64,000 nt of DNA from Azospirillaceae bacterium. Lineage in GTDB: Bacteria > Pseudomonadota > Alphaproteobacteria > Azospirillales > Azospirillaceae. Position 1 is the first letter of the stretch. Each line of letters begins with the position of its first letter. The DNA lies in NCBI GenBank assembly GCA_028283825.1, contig JAPWJW010000003.1, positions 2,418,501-2,482,500 of the forward strand. Direction: 5' to 3'. Below the pieces are notes generated by a model. The model did not search any database and was not told the origin of the DNA. It worked only from the letters and a program-made list of their open reading frames with translations. Of this stretch, positions 39,594 through 47,267 are shown piece by piece. A program made the translations under genes and the position numbers.

Positions 39594-40094
39594 ATGATGG
39601 GAAAACGCGGGGCCATCGCGGCGCTTGCCGTCGTGGCCGGGGCTGGCCTGTCGGTCGCGATGGCGGGGCGGGCGGAGACGGCGGGTGTGTCGGTGGAGCG
39701 GGGGCGCTACATCACCATCATCGCCGGCTGTAACGATTGCCATACCGAGGGATACGCGAAAAGCGGCGGAACCTTGCCGCCGACCGCCTGGCTGAAGGGT
39801 GACCCCGTCGGCCACCAGGGGCCCTGGGGCACGACCTATGCCGTCAACCTGCGGCTCTACCTGCGGGATGTGAGCGAGGATGAGTGGGTGGCCCGCGTCC
39901 GCGCCATGAAGACCCGTCCGACGATGCCGTGGTTCAACATGCGGGTGATGGAGGAGGCGGACGTCCGCTCCCTCTACCGTTTCATCCGTTCCCTGCCCGG
40001 TGACGCCGGCCCGCCCATGCCGGATTATGTGGCACCTGGTGATCGGCCCACGACGCCGGTGACCGTCCACGTGCCCCAGCCGCCCCAGCCCTGA
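39594..40094 (+). CDS. Periplasmic cytochrome c
   Basis: 166 residues. Signal peptide (IAALAVVAGAGLSVAMA, cleavage near GRA-ET), then a single heme-binding site CNDCH in GCNDCHTEGYAKSGG. C-terminal helices include VRSLYRFIRSLPGDAGPP, as in small class I cytochromes, with Met candidates for the sixth ligand in TMPWFNM. The open frame extends 76 codons upstream without signal-peptide sense; the ATG at 39594 is chosen. Monocistronic; electron partner unknown. Confidence 0.85.
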   Translation: MMGKRGAIAALAVVAGAGLSVAMAGRAETAGVSVERGRYITIIAGCNDCHTEGYAKSGGTLPPTAWLKGDPVGHQGPWGTTYAVNLRLYLRDVSEDEWVARVRAMKTRPTMPWFNMRVMEEADVRSLYRFIRSLPGDAGPPMPDYVAPGDRPTTPVTVHVPQPPQP

Positions 40095-40101
40095 TACCCG
40101 T

Positions 40102-40258
40102 GCCCTTGATCGTGACCGATCAAGGGCGCCCTCAAGCGCCGGGCGCCGACATCCGTCGGCTTGGGCTTCCTCGGTTTCCGGTCCACTGCGTTCCCCAGAA
40201 ACCTGCGGCGGCTGCCGTCGCAGCCTACAGCGGCATGAACCGAACTTTCATGCCGCTG
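40102..40258 (-). repeat. Dispersed hairpin element, copy F (with fifth stem)
   Basis: Minus-strand copy. Stem 1 CAGCGGCATGAA/TTCATGCCGCTG (40228-40258); stem 2 GGCTGC/GCAGCC around GACG; stem 3 GGTTTC/GAAACC; stem 4 GCCGAC/GTCGGC around GGAT; tail GCGCTTGAGGG. A fifth hairpin GCCCTTGATC/GATCAAGGGC (40102-40127) follows. Pairs in stems 2 and 4 differ from copies A-E on both arms. Confidence 0.85.
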
Positions 40259-40281
40259 GTGTCAGGCCTCATCCAGACATG

Positions 40282-40317
40282 AAAAAGGCCGCCCCGAATC
40301 TCTTCGGTAGCGGCCTT
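40282..40317 (-). terminator. Intrinsic terminator of the desaturase gene
   Basis: On the minus strand AAGGCCGC (40317-40310) pairs with GCGGCCTT (40292-40285) around a 17-base loop, followed by TTTC. It lies 24 bases after the desaturase stop and before copy F of the repeat, so the repeat is not part of a fully terminated desaturase message. Confidence 0.8.
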
Positions 40318-40340
40318 GCTTCCAAGCGAAGATCGGTGCG

Positions 40341-41621
40341 TCAGGCCGGCGTGACGGCCAGGCGGGCGCACACCGCCTCGATCAGCAACTGGCGGGCGCG
40401 ATCAACGATGTCGTCCATGGACGGCGTGCGCACGAACATGGCGGCCGCCCGTTCCCGCAGCTCATCCCGGGTGGGCAGGGTCGGCATGCTGGGCAGCGAC
40501 GGCATGTGCAGGTCGGGCAGGCTGGGCATGTGCAGGTCCGGCATATGCAGCGAGGCCAGCATGGCCTCCGCCTGGGCGCGGGCGTTTTCCAGCTTGTGCT
40601 GCAACTCCGCCTTCACATCGGCCAGCGAGGGGGTATCGGCCAGGGTGGCCTGCAGGCGGGCGGCGATCTGCTCCACATGGAAGGTGGCGACCAGCTGGCT
40701 GGCGGCCTTTTCGATGATGGCCTTGCCCAGGCGCTGCTCGCCACGCACCACGGTGGCCGGCGGGCGGTGCAGGTCCCAGGTGATGCCCACCCACGACAGG
40801 GCTTTCAGGATGTAATAGGTCGTGTCCACTTCCCACCAGCGGAAGCCCTGGCAGGCCGCACTCTGATAGGCGTGGTGGTTGTTGTGCCAGCCCTCACCCA
40901 TGCTCAGCAGGGCGAACCACCAGTTGTTGCGGCTGTCATCGCCGGTCAGATAGCGGCGGCGGCCGTACACATGGGCCAGCGAGTTGATGCAGAAGGTGCC
41001 GTGGTAGGCGGCGATGGTGCTCCAGAAGAAACCCACCACCAGGCCGGACCAGCCGAACAGGGCCCAGACGGCCACGCCCAGCACGGTGGCCGGCAGGTGG
41101 TGGTACCGCTCCAGGAAGCGCAGCTCGGGATACTTGGCCAGGTCCGGCACCGCCGCCAGGTCGGTCTTGTCGTGGCGCGGCGTGAAGATCCAGCCCACGT
41201 GCGCGTACCAGAAGCCGCGCTGGACCGGGGAATGCACGTCGTTGGGCGTGTCGGAATAGCGGTGGTGATGGCGGTGCTTGGCCGCCCACCACAGGACGCC
41301 GCGCTGGGCCGAGGTCTGGGCGATGAAGGCCAGCACGAACTGGAACACGCGGCCGGTCTTATAGGCGCGGTGCGAGAAATAGCGATGATAGCCGGCGGTG
41401 ATGCCGAACATGCGCAGGAAATAGAGGCCGACCGCCAGCATAACGTCCTGCATGGCCACGCCCGTCCAGATGGCGGCGAAACAGGCCAGGTGCACGGCGA
41501 TGAAGGGCAGGGTGCCCACGGCCTGGAATTCATCCAGGTGGCTGTCCGACTGCGCGGCGGCGGTTTTGCGGGCGGGCGTGGTCACCTGGCGTTTCACTCC
41601 GGCAAGGGGCGCCGGGCGCAT
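40341..41621 (-). CDS. Acyl-CoA/fatty acid desaturase
   Basis: Membrane di-iron desaturase, probably introducing a delta-9 double bond into acyl chains. 426 residues. Three His boxes: HRYFSH, HRHHHRYSD and HNNHH (in GEGWHNNHHAYQSAA). Four hydrophobic helices pair around 45-90 and 195-235. An unusual C-terminal tail of about 110 residues contains a Met/Pro-rich repeat built on LHMPSLPDLHMPSLP; family members often end soon after the third box. Start at MRPAPLAG (41621) or the in-frame ATG at 41675. A terminator follows. Confidence 0.9.
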   Translation of the reverse strand: MRPAPLAGVKRQVTTPARKTAAAQSDSHLDEFQAVGTLPFIAVHLACFAAIWTGVAMQDVMLAVGLYFLRMFGITAGYHRYFSHRAYKTGRVFQFVLAFIAQTSAQRGVLWWAAKHRHHHRYSDTPNDVHSPVQRGFWYAHVGWIFTPRHDKTDLAAVPDLAKYPELRFLERYHHLPATVLGVAVWALFGWSGLVVGFFWSTIAAYHGTFCINSLAHVYGRRRYLTGDDSRNNWWFALLSMGEGWHNNHHAYQSAACQGFRWWEVDTTYYILKALSWVGITWDLHRPPATVVRGEQRLGKAIIEKAASQLVATFHVEQIAARLQATLADTPSLADVKAELQHKLENARAQAEAMLASLHMPDLHMPSLPDLHMPSLPSMPTLPTRDELRERAAAMFVRTPSMDDIVDRARQLLIEAVCARLAVTPA

Positions 41622-41789
41622 CGGCCGGCGTCGGGTGTCGTCTATATCGGTTGGATAGCAGGAAACGGCGGCCAAGCCGACTCCGTGTTTCGAGGGATCC
41701 TCCGATTGCGTCGCAGTTTAACCGGGGAACCCTGAAGGGGACCTTAACAACGCCACCGGCATCGCGGCCTTGGCCTGGATCAACCGGGG

Positions 41790-42534
41790 CTAAAAATCCG
41801 GTGGCAGGTCGGACGCCGCCACATCGCCGGCGAAGGAGGCGGCGACGGCATGGGCGGACCCACCTTCCATCCACCAGCCGGAATCGGCCAACTTGCCCTC
41901 GTACAATTCCATCACCGGTTTCTGCAGGCGATCAACCAGCACCATGTCGTGCGTCGCCACCAGGCAGGTGGTGCCCAGCTTGTTCAGCTCGATGAACAGC
42001 CGCATGATGCGCAGGCTCATCTCGCGGTCGATGTTGCCCGTGGGCTCGTCCGCGATGATCAGCTTGGGGCGCGTGACCACGGCGCGGGCGATGGCCACCA
42101 ACTGCTTCTGCCCGCCCGACAGGCGCAGGGGCCGCTCGTCCAGCTTGGCCTTCAGCCCCACCCAGGACAGCAGTTCCAGTCACGCTTTCCTGGACATGGC
42201 CCTCATCCTGGCCGGCCAGGCGCAGGGGCAGTGCCACATTGTCGAACACCGTCAGATGGTTCATCAGGCGGAAGTCCTGGAACACCACGCCGATCTGCCG
42301 GCGCAGGGCCGGCAGATCGCGGCGCGGGGTCTTGGACAGGGGATGGCCCAGCAGGGTGATCAGGCCGCGCGACGGCCGTTCCGCCAGATATAGCAGCTTC
42401 AGCAGGCTGGACTTGCCGGCACCGGTGGGGCCGGTCAGGAAATGGAAGGAACCGGGCGCCAGTTCGAAACTGATGTCGCGCAGCACCTCCGGACCGGTGC
42501 CGTACCTGAGACCGACATTCTCGAAACGAACCAA
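41790..42534 (-). pseudogene. ftsE: Cell-division ABC ATPase FtsE, frameshifted
   Basis: N-terminal part: MVRFENVGLRYG, Walker A TGPTGAGKSSL and Q-loop VVFQDFRLMNHLTV, then out of frame after HVQESVT. The other frame gives GLKAKLDERPLRLSGGQKQ (ABC signature), Walker B LIIADEPTGNID and H-loop LVATHD to the stop at 41790. Removing one C of the pair at 42176-42177 restores SVTELLSWVGLKAK and a normal-length FtsE with an extended tail. FtsE normally pairs with membrane protein FtsX encoded next to it; here the following gene is a desaturase and no ftsX is seen. Either an error in an otherwise real gene or a decaying orphan copy. Confidence 0.85.
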
Positions 42535-42572
42535 GGGCGGTTTTCCTCAACAAGGGAAGCGGGCTGAATGAA

Positions 42573-42610
42573 GAAGGCCCGGCCCCGCAGGGTGGCGGTG
42601 ACCGGGCTTC
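42573..42610 (-). terminator. Hairpin upstream of ftsE
   Basis: GAAGCCCGG and CCGGGC-CTTC pair with one bulged base across a long loop. No clear T tract; could end the ParA-like transcript or act as a leader structure for ftsE. Confidence 0.35.
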
Positions 42611-42619
42611 GTTATATAT

Positions 42620-42780
42620 GGGCATTTGATCGTGCCGACCAAATGCCCACCTCAAGCGCCGGGCGCCAACATCCGTTGGCTTGGCTTCCTCGATTTTCAG
42701 TCCGCCTTCGGCTCCCCAAAAATCTCCGGCGGCTGCAGTCGCAGCCTACAGCGGCATGAGTTAAACCTCATGCCACCGCA
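42620..42780 (-). repeat. Dispersed hairpin element, copy G (with fifth stem)
   Basis: Minus-strand copy starting 21 bases after the ParA-like stop. Stem 1 is 12 bp with two mismatches; stem 2 GGCTGC/GCAGCC around GACT; stem 3 GATTTT/AAAATC; stem 4 GCCAAC/GTTGGC around GGAT; tail GCGCTTGAGG. The fifth hairpin, GGGCATTTG/CAAATGCCC (42620-42648), keeps the GGTCGG-CACGATC core seen in copy F with a different outer stem. Confidence 0.85.
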
Positions 42781-42800
42781 TTGGATCGCACGGAGGGCGG

Positions 42801-43631
42801 TCAGCCGGCTTCCGCCGCCTCGGCCTCGGCGCGCTGGCTGGTCGGGAACAGGCCCGCCTTCTCGAACGCCGTCAGGGTTTCCTGCGCCCAGGCGCGCAGG
42901 TCGGTCAGGCCGCTGTGGCCGGTCCACACGTCGATGCCGTAGCGCTTTTCCAGGTCGGCGTCGGTCATCTTCAGCGCGTCGCGGACGGAGATGAACTCCT
43001 TCTCCAGCAGCTTCCAGATGTCGCTTTCGCAGCGCTTGATGGTGATCAGGCCGACGCCCTGGCTCTGGAAGCTCTTCAGGCGGCGGAAGGACTGGTCGTT
43101 CTCATAAGGGCCGAAGCCGCCGGCCACCTCGTTCAGCACGACGAAGCGGCGGCCGAAGGGCAGCCACTCATTCTTGTCGAACGAGTACTGGATCAGGGCG
43201 CGGGCGTCCTCGATGGCCTGGGCCTCGGCCTTGGTCGTGACGATCAGGTCGATGGGGGCGCTGTTGCGGCGGCGCAGCAGGGCGCCGGCGTTGCGCGCCT
43301 CGGCCCAGGCGAACAGGTCGGCGGCGACGTTGGCGCCCACGTCCACCACATGGCCACCCTCCAGCAGGGTGCGGCCGAATTCGTCCCAATACTTGATGGC
43401 CAGGTTGGGGTCGGTCGAGGTCTTGATGTTGGTCAGCTGCTCGCCGATGCCCAGTTCCTTCACGCCGGCGAACAGGCGGCCGAACTTGGAGCGCTGGTTC
43501 AGGGGATCGCTGTCGGCGGCGGACAGTTTGACGGGGCTGCCCTTCTGCTCATGCTGCAGGACCAGCATCTGGGCCACCAGCGTCTTGCCTTGGCCGCCGG
43601 TCTTGGCCATCGAGATATAGGTGCGCGTCAT
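42801..43631 (-). CDS. ParA/MinD-like P-loop ATPase of unknown role
   Basis: 276 residues from MTRTYISMAKTGGQGKT, whose Lys10-Lys16 pattern (K-x-GG-x-GK-T) is the deviant Walker A of the ParA/MinD group. DSDPLNQRSKFGRLF and VVDVGANVAADLF fit the switch and Walker B positions, but the rest is not a standard ParA and no ParB lies beside it. It resembles the mobilisation/StbB-type ATPases only loosely. Codon use is native. An N-terminal extension to 43670 is possible. Function unassigned. Confidence 0.75.
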   Translation of the reverse strand: MTRTYISMAKTGGQGKTLVAQMLVLQHEQKGSPVKLSAADSDPLNQRSKFGRLFAGVKELGIGEQLTNIKTSTDPNLAIKYWDEFGRTLLEGGHVVDVGANVAADLFAWAEARNAGALLRRRNSAPIDLIVTTKAEAQAIEDARALIQYSFDKNEWLPFGRRFVVLNEVAGGFGPYENDQSFRRLKSFQSQGVGLITIKRCESDIWKLLEKEFISVRDALKMTDADLEKRYGIDVWTGHSGLTDLRAWAQETLTAFEKAGLFPTSQRAEAEAAEAG

Positions 43632-43893
43632 CTGGTCGTTCTCCTGGTCCCGCATTCTTCGTCCCGGCATGACCCCTTGTCTCCCCTACCCCTGTCGTCG
43701 TGCTGACGATTCCCCTGGGGGACGGCAAGTCCTCCGGGGCCTGTTGAGACCAGGGCCGGAACGTCGCGCGGGGCGCGTCCGGCCGGGCCTTGAATCGATA
43801 CAGGTTTTCCCCCGGCGCTTCAACTGCGGGCGGCCGGCTCCACCGAAATCGCCGGTGAAGGGCGGTGGGAAGGGGCGGGCGGGAGGCGGGGCG

Positions 43894-44439
43894 TCAGCCC
43901 TTGTGCTCCTGCAGGCGGGGCATGATCTCCACCAGGTTGCAGGGGCGAAAACGGTTGTCCAACTGGAACTTCAGGATCAGGTCCCAGCCGTCGCGGCAGG
44001 CGCTGGGGCTGCCCGGCAGGGCGAACAGATAGGTGCCGCCGGCGACACCGCCGGTCGCCCGGCTTTGCAGGGCCGAGGTGCCGATCTTCTCATAAGACAG
44101 GGTGCGGAACATCTCGCCGAAGCCATCGATTCGCTTCTCATACACGCTCTCGAACGCCTCCGGCGTGACGTCGCGGCCGGTCAGGCCGGTCCCGCCAGTG
44201 GAGATGACCACGTCCACCGCCGGATCGGCGATCCAGGCCCGCAGCTGCGCCGCGATGGCATCCTGGTCGTCCTTGACGATGGCCCGGCCCGCCAGCACGT
44301 GGCCGGCGCCGGCCAGCCGCTCCACCAGGGTGTCGCCCGATTTGTCGGCCGCCAGGTCGCGGGTGTCGGACACGGTCATGACCGCGATCTGCACGGGCAG
44401 GAAGGGGCGGGTTTCATCGATGCGGGACAAGGGCGGCAC
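43894..44439 (-). CDS. moaB: Molybdenum cofactor biosynthesis protein MoaB
   Basis: 181-residue MoaB/MogA-fold protein, likely adenylating molybdopterin before molybdenum insertion. VMTVSDTRDLAADKSGD near residue 20, the phosphate-binding VVISTGGTGLTGRDVTPEAFE near 80-100, and YLFALPGSPSACRDGWD near 145 are all conserved. Preceded on the same strand by a phosphatase-like gene 69 bases upstream; a functional link is not obvious. Confidence 0.92.
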   Translation of the reverse strand: MPPLSRIDETRPFLPVQIAVMTVSDTRDLAADKSGDTLVERLAGAGHVLAGRAIVKDDQDAIAAQLRAWIADPAVDVVISTGGTGLTGRDVTPEAFESVYEKRIDGFGEMFRTLSYEKIGTSALQSRATGGVAGGTYLFALPGSPSACRDGWDLILKFQLDNRFRPCNLVEIMPRLQEHKG

Positions 44440-44508
44440 TCCACCGGAAAGGGCTGTCGGGCTTTCCCTTAAGTGCGATGCCGCTGGGCCGGCGTCAACC
44501 GGACGGGC

Positions 44509-45324
44509 TCAGACTTCCACCACTTCCAGCAATTCGCCCCCGGCATCGAAGCAGCCGCAGGCCAGCACGCCGCCGAAACCACAGCCGCCGTCCAGGGTGA
44601 TGGCGTGGGCGTTGGCCACCAGGCCGCCATGGCTGGGGTCATAGCCCCGCACCACCCGGCTGAAGCCGGCGTAGGGCTGTTCGATACGGGGGAAGGCGGT
44701 GCCGCCCCACCAGAAGCTGTCGCCCTGGGCCGCCAGGGGGCGCGAGGTGTCGATGCCGGCGTTGACGAACAGCATCTCCGGCATGCCGTCCTGGCGCCGC
44801 TCGGTATAGGCGGCGCGGCGCACGGCCGCGAACAGGGTGTCGTGGCCGGGGGCGGCGCGTTGGGCGGCGCGCAATTGCCCCGTCCAGCGGGCCAGCGACA
44901 CCGCGCCGTCGCGGGCGGCGGCCACGCCCTGGTAGGCGCTGCCGCCATAGGCCGCCAGGGTGGCGTCCACCCCTTGGGTCATCATCCATTGCAGCACTTC
45001 GGCGGGATTGGGCGCGAACTGCAACTGCAGCAGCTTCTGCCACATCTCCTCCTGCCCGCCGCGCAGGTAGACCAGGTCGCCGACGATGACGCCGCGGATG
45101 GACAGCACGGCCCGGCGGAAGGACAGCAATTCGTCCAGCGTGTCGCGCACGCGGGGCCCGCGGCCGATCAGGTTGCCCAGGTAGAGCAGCCGGTCGCCCG
45201 GCTGGAAACGGGCGCCGATATCGTCATGCAGGGCCGCCAGCCGGTCCACGTCGCCGTGGATGGCGCCAACGGCCCAAATGCGGCGCGGCCGGCCCAGCAC
45301 GACAAAGCGTTCCTGTTCGTTCAT
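44509..45324 (-). CDS. Phosphatase-like metallophosphoesterase with altered metal motifs
   Basis: 271-residue protein with the calcineurin-like layout but weakened motifs. AVGAIHGDVDRL keeps the GD-x-H region in altered form; YLGNLIGRGP stands where GD-x-VDRG is expected; and YLRGGQEEMW replaces the usual GNHE. C-terminal GGLVANAHAITLDGGCGFGG is typical of Ser/Thr-phosphatase-like members. The loss of the Asn-His pair suggests reduced or changed catalysis; it may bind rather than cleave. Alone between moaB and a bidirectional terminator. Confidence 0.75.
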   Translation of the reverse strand: MNEQERFVVLGRPRRIWAVGAIHGDVDRLAALHDDIGARFQPGDRLLYLGNLIGRGPRVRDTLDELLSFRRAVLSIRGVIVGDLVYLRGGQEEMWQKLLQLQFAPNPAEVLQWMMTQGVDATLAAYGGSAYQGVAAARDGAVSLARWTGQLRAAQRAAPGHDTLFAAVRRAAYTERRQDGMPEMLFVNAGIDTSRPLAAQGDSFWWGGTAFPRIEQPYAGFSRVVRGYDPSHGGLVANAHAITLDGGCGFGGVLACGCFDAGGELLEVVEV

Positions 45325-45383
45325 GCGTGGGGTCAGACCGGCAAAAGAAGGGGTTCGGACAGTGTATGCGCCGCCGCCCCATG

Positions 45384-45418
45384 AAAAAAGGGGTGATCGA
45401 GACCGATCACCCCTTTTT
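45384..45418. terminator. Strong bidirectional terminator
   Basis: GGGGTGATCG (45390-45399) pairs perfectly with CGATCACCCC (45404-45413) around AGAC, flanked by AAAAAA on the left and TTTTT on the right. It works on both strands; on the minus strand it ends the carD message. Confidence 0.9.
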
Positions 45419-45508
45419 CCACTAAATATAGTGATCTTGGCGAACCGTAACCCCTATGGGCGGATGCCCATTGGACCAAGTGCGGATGCCTTAAGATCAG
45501 GGCCCGGA

Positions 45509-46009
45509 TCAGGCGGCCTTGGCCAGCACGGCTTCCAGGCGCTCGGTCGCCTTGCGCTCGTCGATCTTCTCGACGGCGGCCAGTTCACGGGCCAACCGCT
45601 CCAGCGCGGCATGATAGATCTGGCGTTCGCTGTAGGACTGGTCGGACTGGTCGGTGCCGCGGTGCAGGTCGCGCACCACCTCGGCGATCGACACCGGATC
45701 GCCGGAGTTGATCTTGGCCTCATACTCCTGGGCCCGGCGGCTCCACATGATGCGCTTGATCTTGGACGGGCCCTGAAGGGTCTCCATCGCGTCCTTGATC
45801 CGGTCCTTGGTGGACAGGCGACGCAGGCCGGCGTTCTTGGCCTTCATCACCGGGACCTTCAGCGTCATCCGCTCCTTCTCGAAGGTGATGGCGTACAGCA
45901 CCACTTCCATATCGGCGATGGCGTGCTTTTCGATCGCCACGATTTGTCCTACGCCGTGGGCGGGGTACACGACGTAATCACCGGTGACGAAGTCGAGCTT
46001 ATCGGTCAT
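45509..46009 (-). CDS. carD: CarD-family transcription regulator
   Basis: 166-residue RNA-polymerase-binding regulator that stabilises open promoter complexes, including at rRNA promoters. The N-terminal Tudor-like RNAP-interaction domain has FVTGDYVVYPAHGVGQIVAIE; the C-terminal helical DNA-binding domain has IMWSRRAQEYEAKINSGD and ERQIYHAALERLARELAAVE. Normal length. Downstream of fdxA on the same strand across 419 bases that contain the fdxA terminator. Confidence 0.94.
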   Translation of the reverse strand: MTDKLDFVTGDYVVYPAHGVGQIVAIEKHAIADMEVVLYAITFEKERMTLKVPVMKAKNAGLRRLSTKDRIKDAMETLQGPSKIKRIMWSRRAQEYEAKINSGDPVSIAEVVRDLHRGTDQSDQSYSERQIYHAALERLARELAAVEKIDERKATERLEAVLAKAA

Positions 46010-46428
46010 TTGGATCGGCTCTCACAAAAACGGCTATGGCGTCCCGCCTGACAGGCGGGCCCGGGCGCCGGGACGGCATGCAAAAAGTCGGTGGCGGCCC
46101 ATGGGGGGCCGCGACACGGGGCGGTCAGCACGAAGGCGCTGGGGGAACGTGGCACGCACTAGGCGTTCGTGAACGGCGTGCCGATCCTCGCGTCCAGGAC
46201 TATAACCGATATGACGTTGCCATGACAGGCCATCAAGGCCGTGTTCGACTTAAGTTCCGGGCATAGGCCAGGATGTCGGACATGCGAATCGCGCATGTCT
46301 TGGGCAGGTGCTGCCGAAGATTTAGGCGATGCCGGTTTTCACTGACGCCGCCATTCCCGCGTAAAGTGCGGAGAAGTCGTAAAAGGCGCCGCCCGGTCGT
46401 GCGGGCGGTGCCTTTTACCGGACTGGAC
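46010..46428. other. Intergenic region between fdxA and carD
   Basis: 419 bases. It holds the fdxA terminator at one end and, toward carD, a GGCGTCCCGCCTG...CGGGCCCGGGCGCCGGGACG inverted region (about 46037-46073) that would fold in the carD leader. Expected site of the carD promoter; no open frame looks real. Confidence 0.5.
46379..46418 (-). terminator. Intrinsic terminator of fdxA
   Basis: GTAAAAGGC-x-CCGCCCG pairs with CGGGCGG-x-GCCTTTTAC across a six-base loop with one mismatch, 11 bases after the fdxA stop. The built-in A and T runs make it usable from either side. Confidence 0.85.
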
Positions 46429-46767
46429 TCAATTACCGCTGCCGGGCTTGTCGCTGAAATAGGTCTTGTACTTGTCGGGCACGTTCTTGAAGGCGTCGGC
46501 CTCGGGCAGGGCCGCCTTCTTGCGGTTCAGGTTCGGCCAGAGGGTGGCGAACTGGCGGTTCATCTCCAGCCACTGCTCGGCACGGCCGTCCGTGTCGGGC
46601 AGAATGGCCTCGGCCGGGCATTCCGGTTCGCAAACGCCGCAGTCGATGCATTCGTCGGGGTGAATGACCAGCGTGTTCTCACCCTCGTAGAAGCAGTCAA
46701 CGGGGCAGACTTCCACGCAGTCGGTGTACTTGCATTTGATGCACTGCTCGGTCACGACGTACGGCAT
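46429..46767 (-). CDS. fdxA: 7Fe ferredoxin FdxA
   Basis: 112-residue ferredoxin with one 3Fe-4S and one 4Fe-4S cluster. It starts [25 protein letters not shown] and has [12 protein letters not shown] near residue 40; the C-terminal 40 residues ([19 protein letters not shown]) are the usual alphaproteobacterial extension. AAGGAG precedes the ATG at 46767; a longer upstream frame is not used. Partner to carD in many alphaproteobacteria. A terminator follows. Confidence 0.95.
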   Translation of the reverse strand: MPYVVTEQCIKCKYTDCVEVCPVDCFYEGENTLVIHPDECIDCGVCEPECPAEAILPDTDGRAEQWLEMNRQFATLWPNLNRKKAALPEADAFKNVPDKYKTYFSDKPGSGN

Positions 46768-47267
46768 GCTTGCACTCTCCTTCAAATTCCATTCCCCAGG
46801 CGCCCAAACAGGGGGCAGCCACCATGGGGACGGCACCGGGCACGTATATCCCGATAACGGCCAGGGGTATAGCACCCGCAACGTCGGCCTGATTCACGCC
46901 CTCCGGATTGCGGGCCGGATGACAGCGGGAGAGGTAAAACAAGCGTGGGGCCGACGCAACTGCGATGAATGCACATCGCCGCTGTCCGGCGTGGCACCCC
47001 ATGAAAGCCTTGCGCGCAAAGGGTGCGCGCCGCGTTGAATTTTCCCGTATCGTCCGGATAGTCTTGAGCGCCACCGTCGCCAGGACGACATTTCACATCA
47101 GCGGCACGGGGTGTTGACACGTGCCGATGTAGGCCCCGACCGGGGCCGCCGGAAGTTTCCGGGAAGCGCAGCGGACTGGAAACTGAGGAAGCCCCAAGCG
47201 GCCGGATGGCCGCGCCCGGCGCCTGAGGGGCGGCATTTGAGCGTATCGAGCGGCATCGGGGAAACGC
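46768..47267. other. Divergent spacer between fdxA and the histidine kinase
   Basis: 500 bases. Contains the fdxA promoter side, copy H of the structured repeat (47102-47230) and the 37 bases leading to the kinase. CTTGCGCGCAAAGGGTGCGCGCCGCG near 47009 is locally palindromic. No open frame with gene-like features is seen. Confidence 0.5.
47102..47230 (+). repeat. Dispersed hairpin element, copy H
   Basis: Stem 1 position is filled by a shorter, unrelated hairpin CGGCACG/CGTGCCG (47102-47126). Stem 2 GGCCCC/GGGGCC around GACC (47132-47147); stem 3 AGTTTCC (47154-47160) with GGAAACT (47178-47184); stem 4 GCGGCC/GGCCGC around GGAT (47198-47213); tail GCCTGAGGGG. It lies 38 bases before the kinase gene, so here it would be in a 5' leader. 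Confidence 0.85.
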
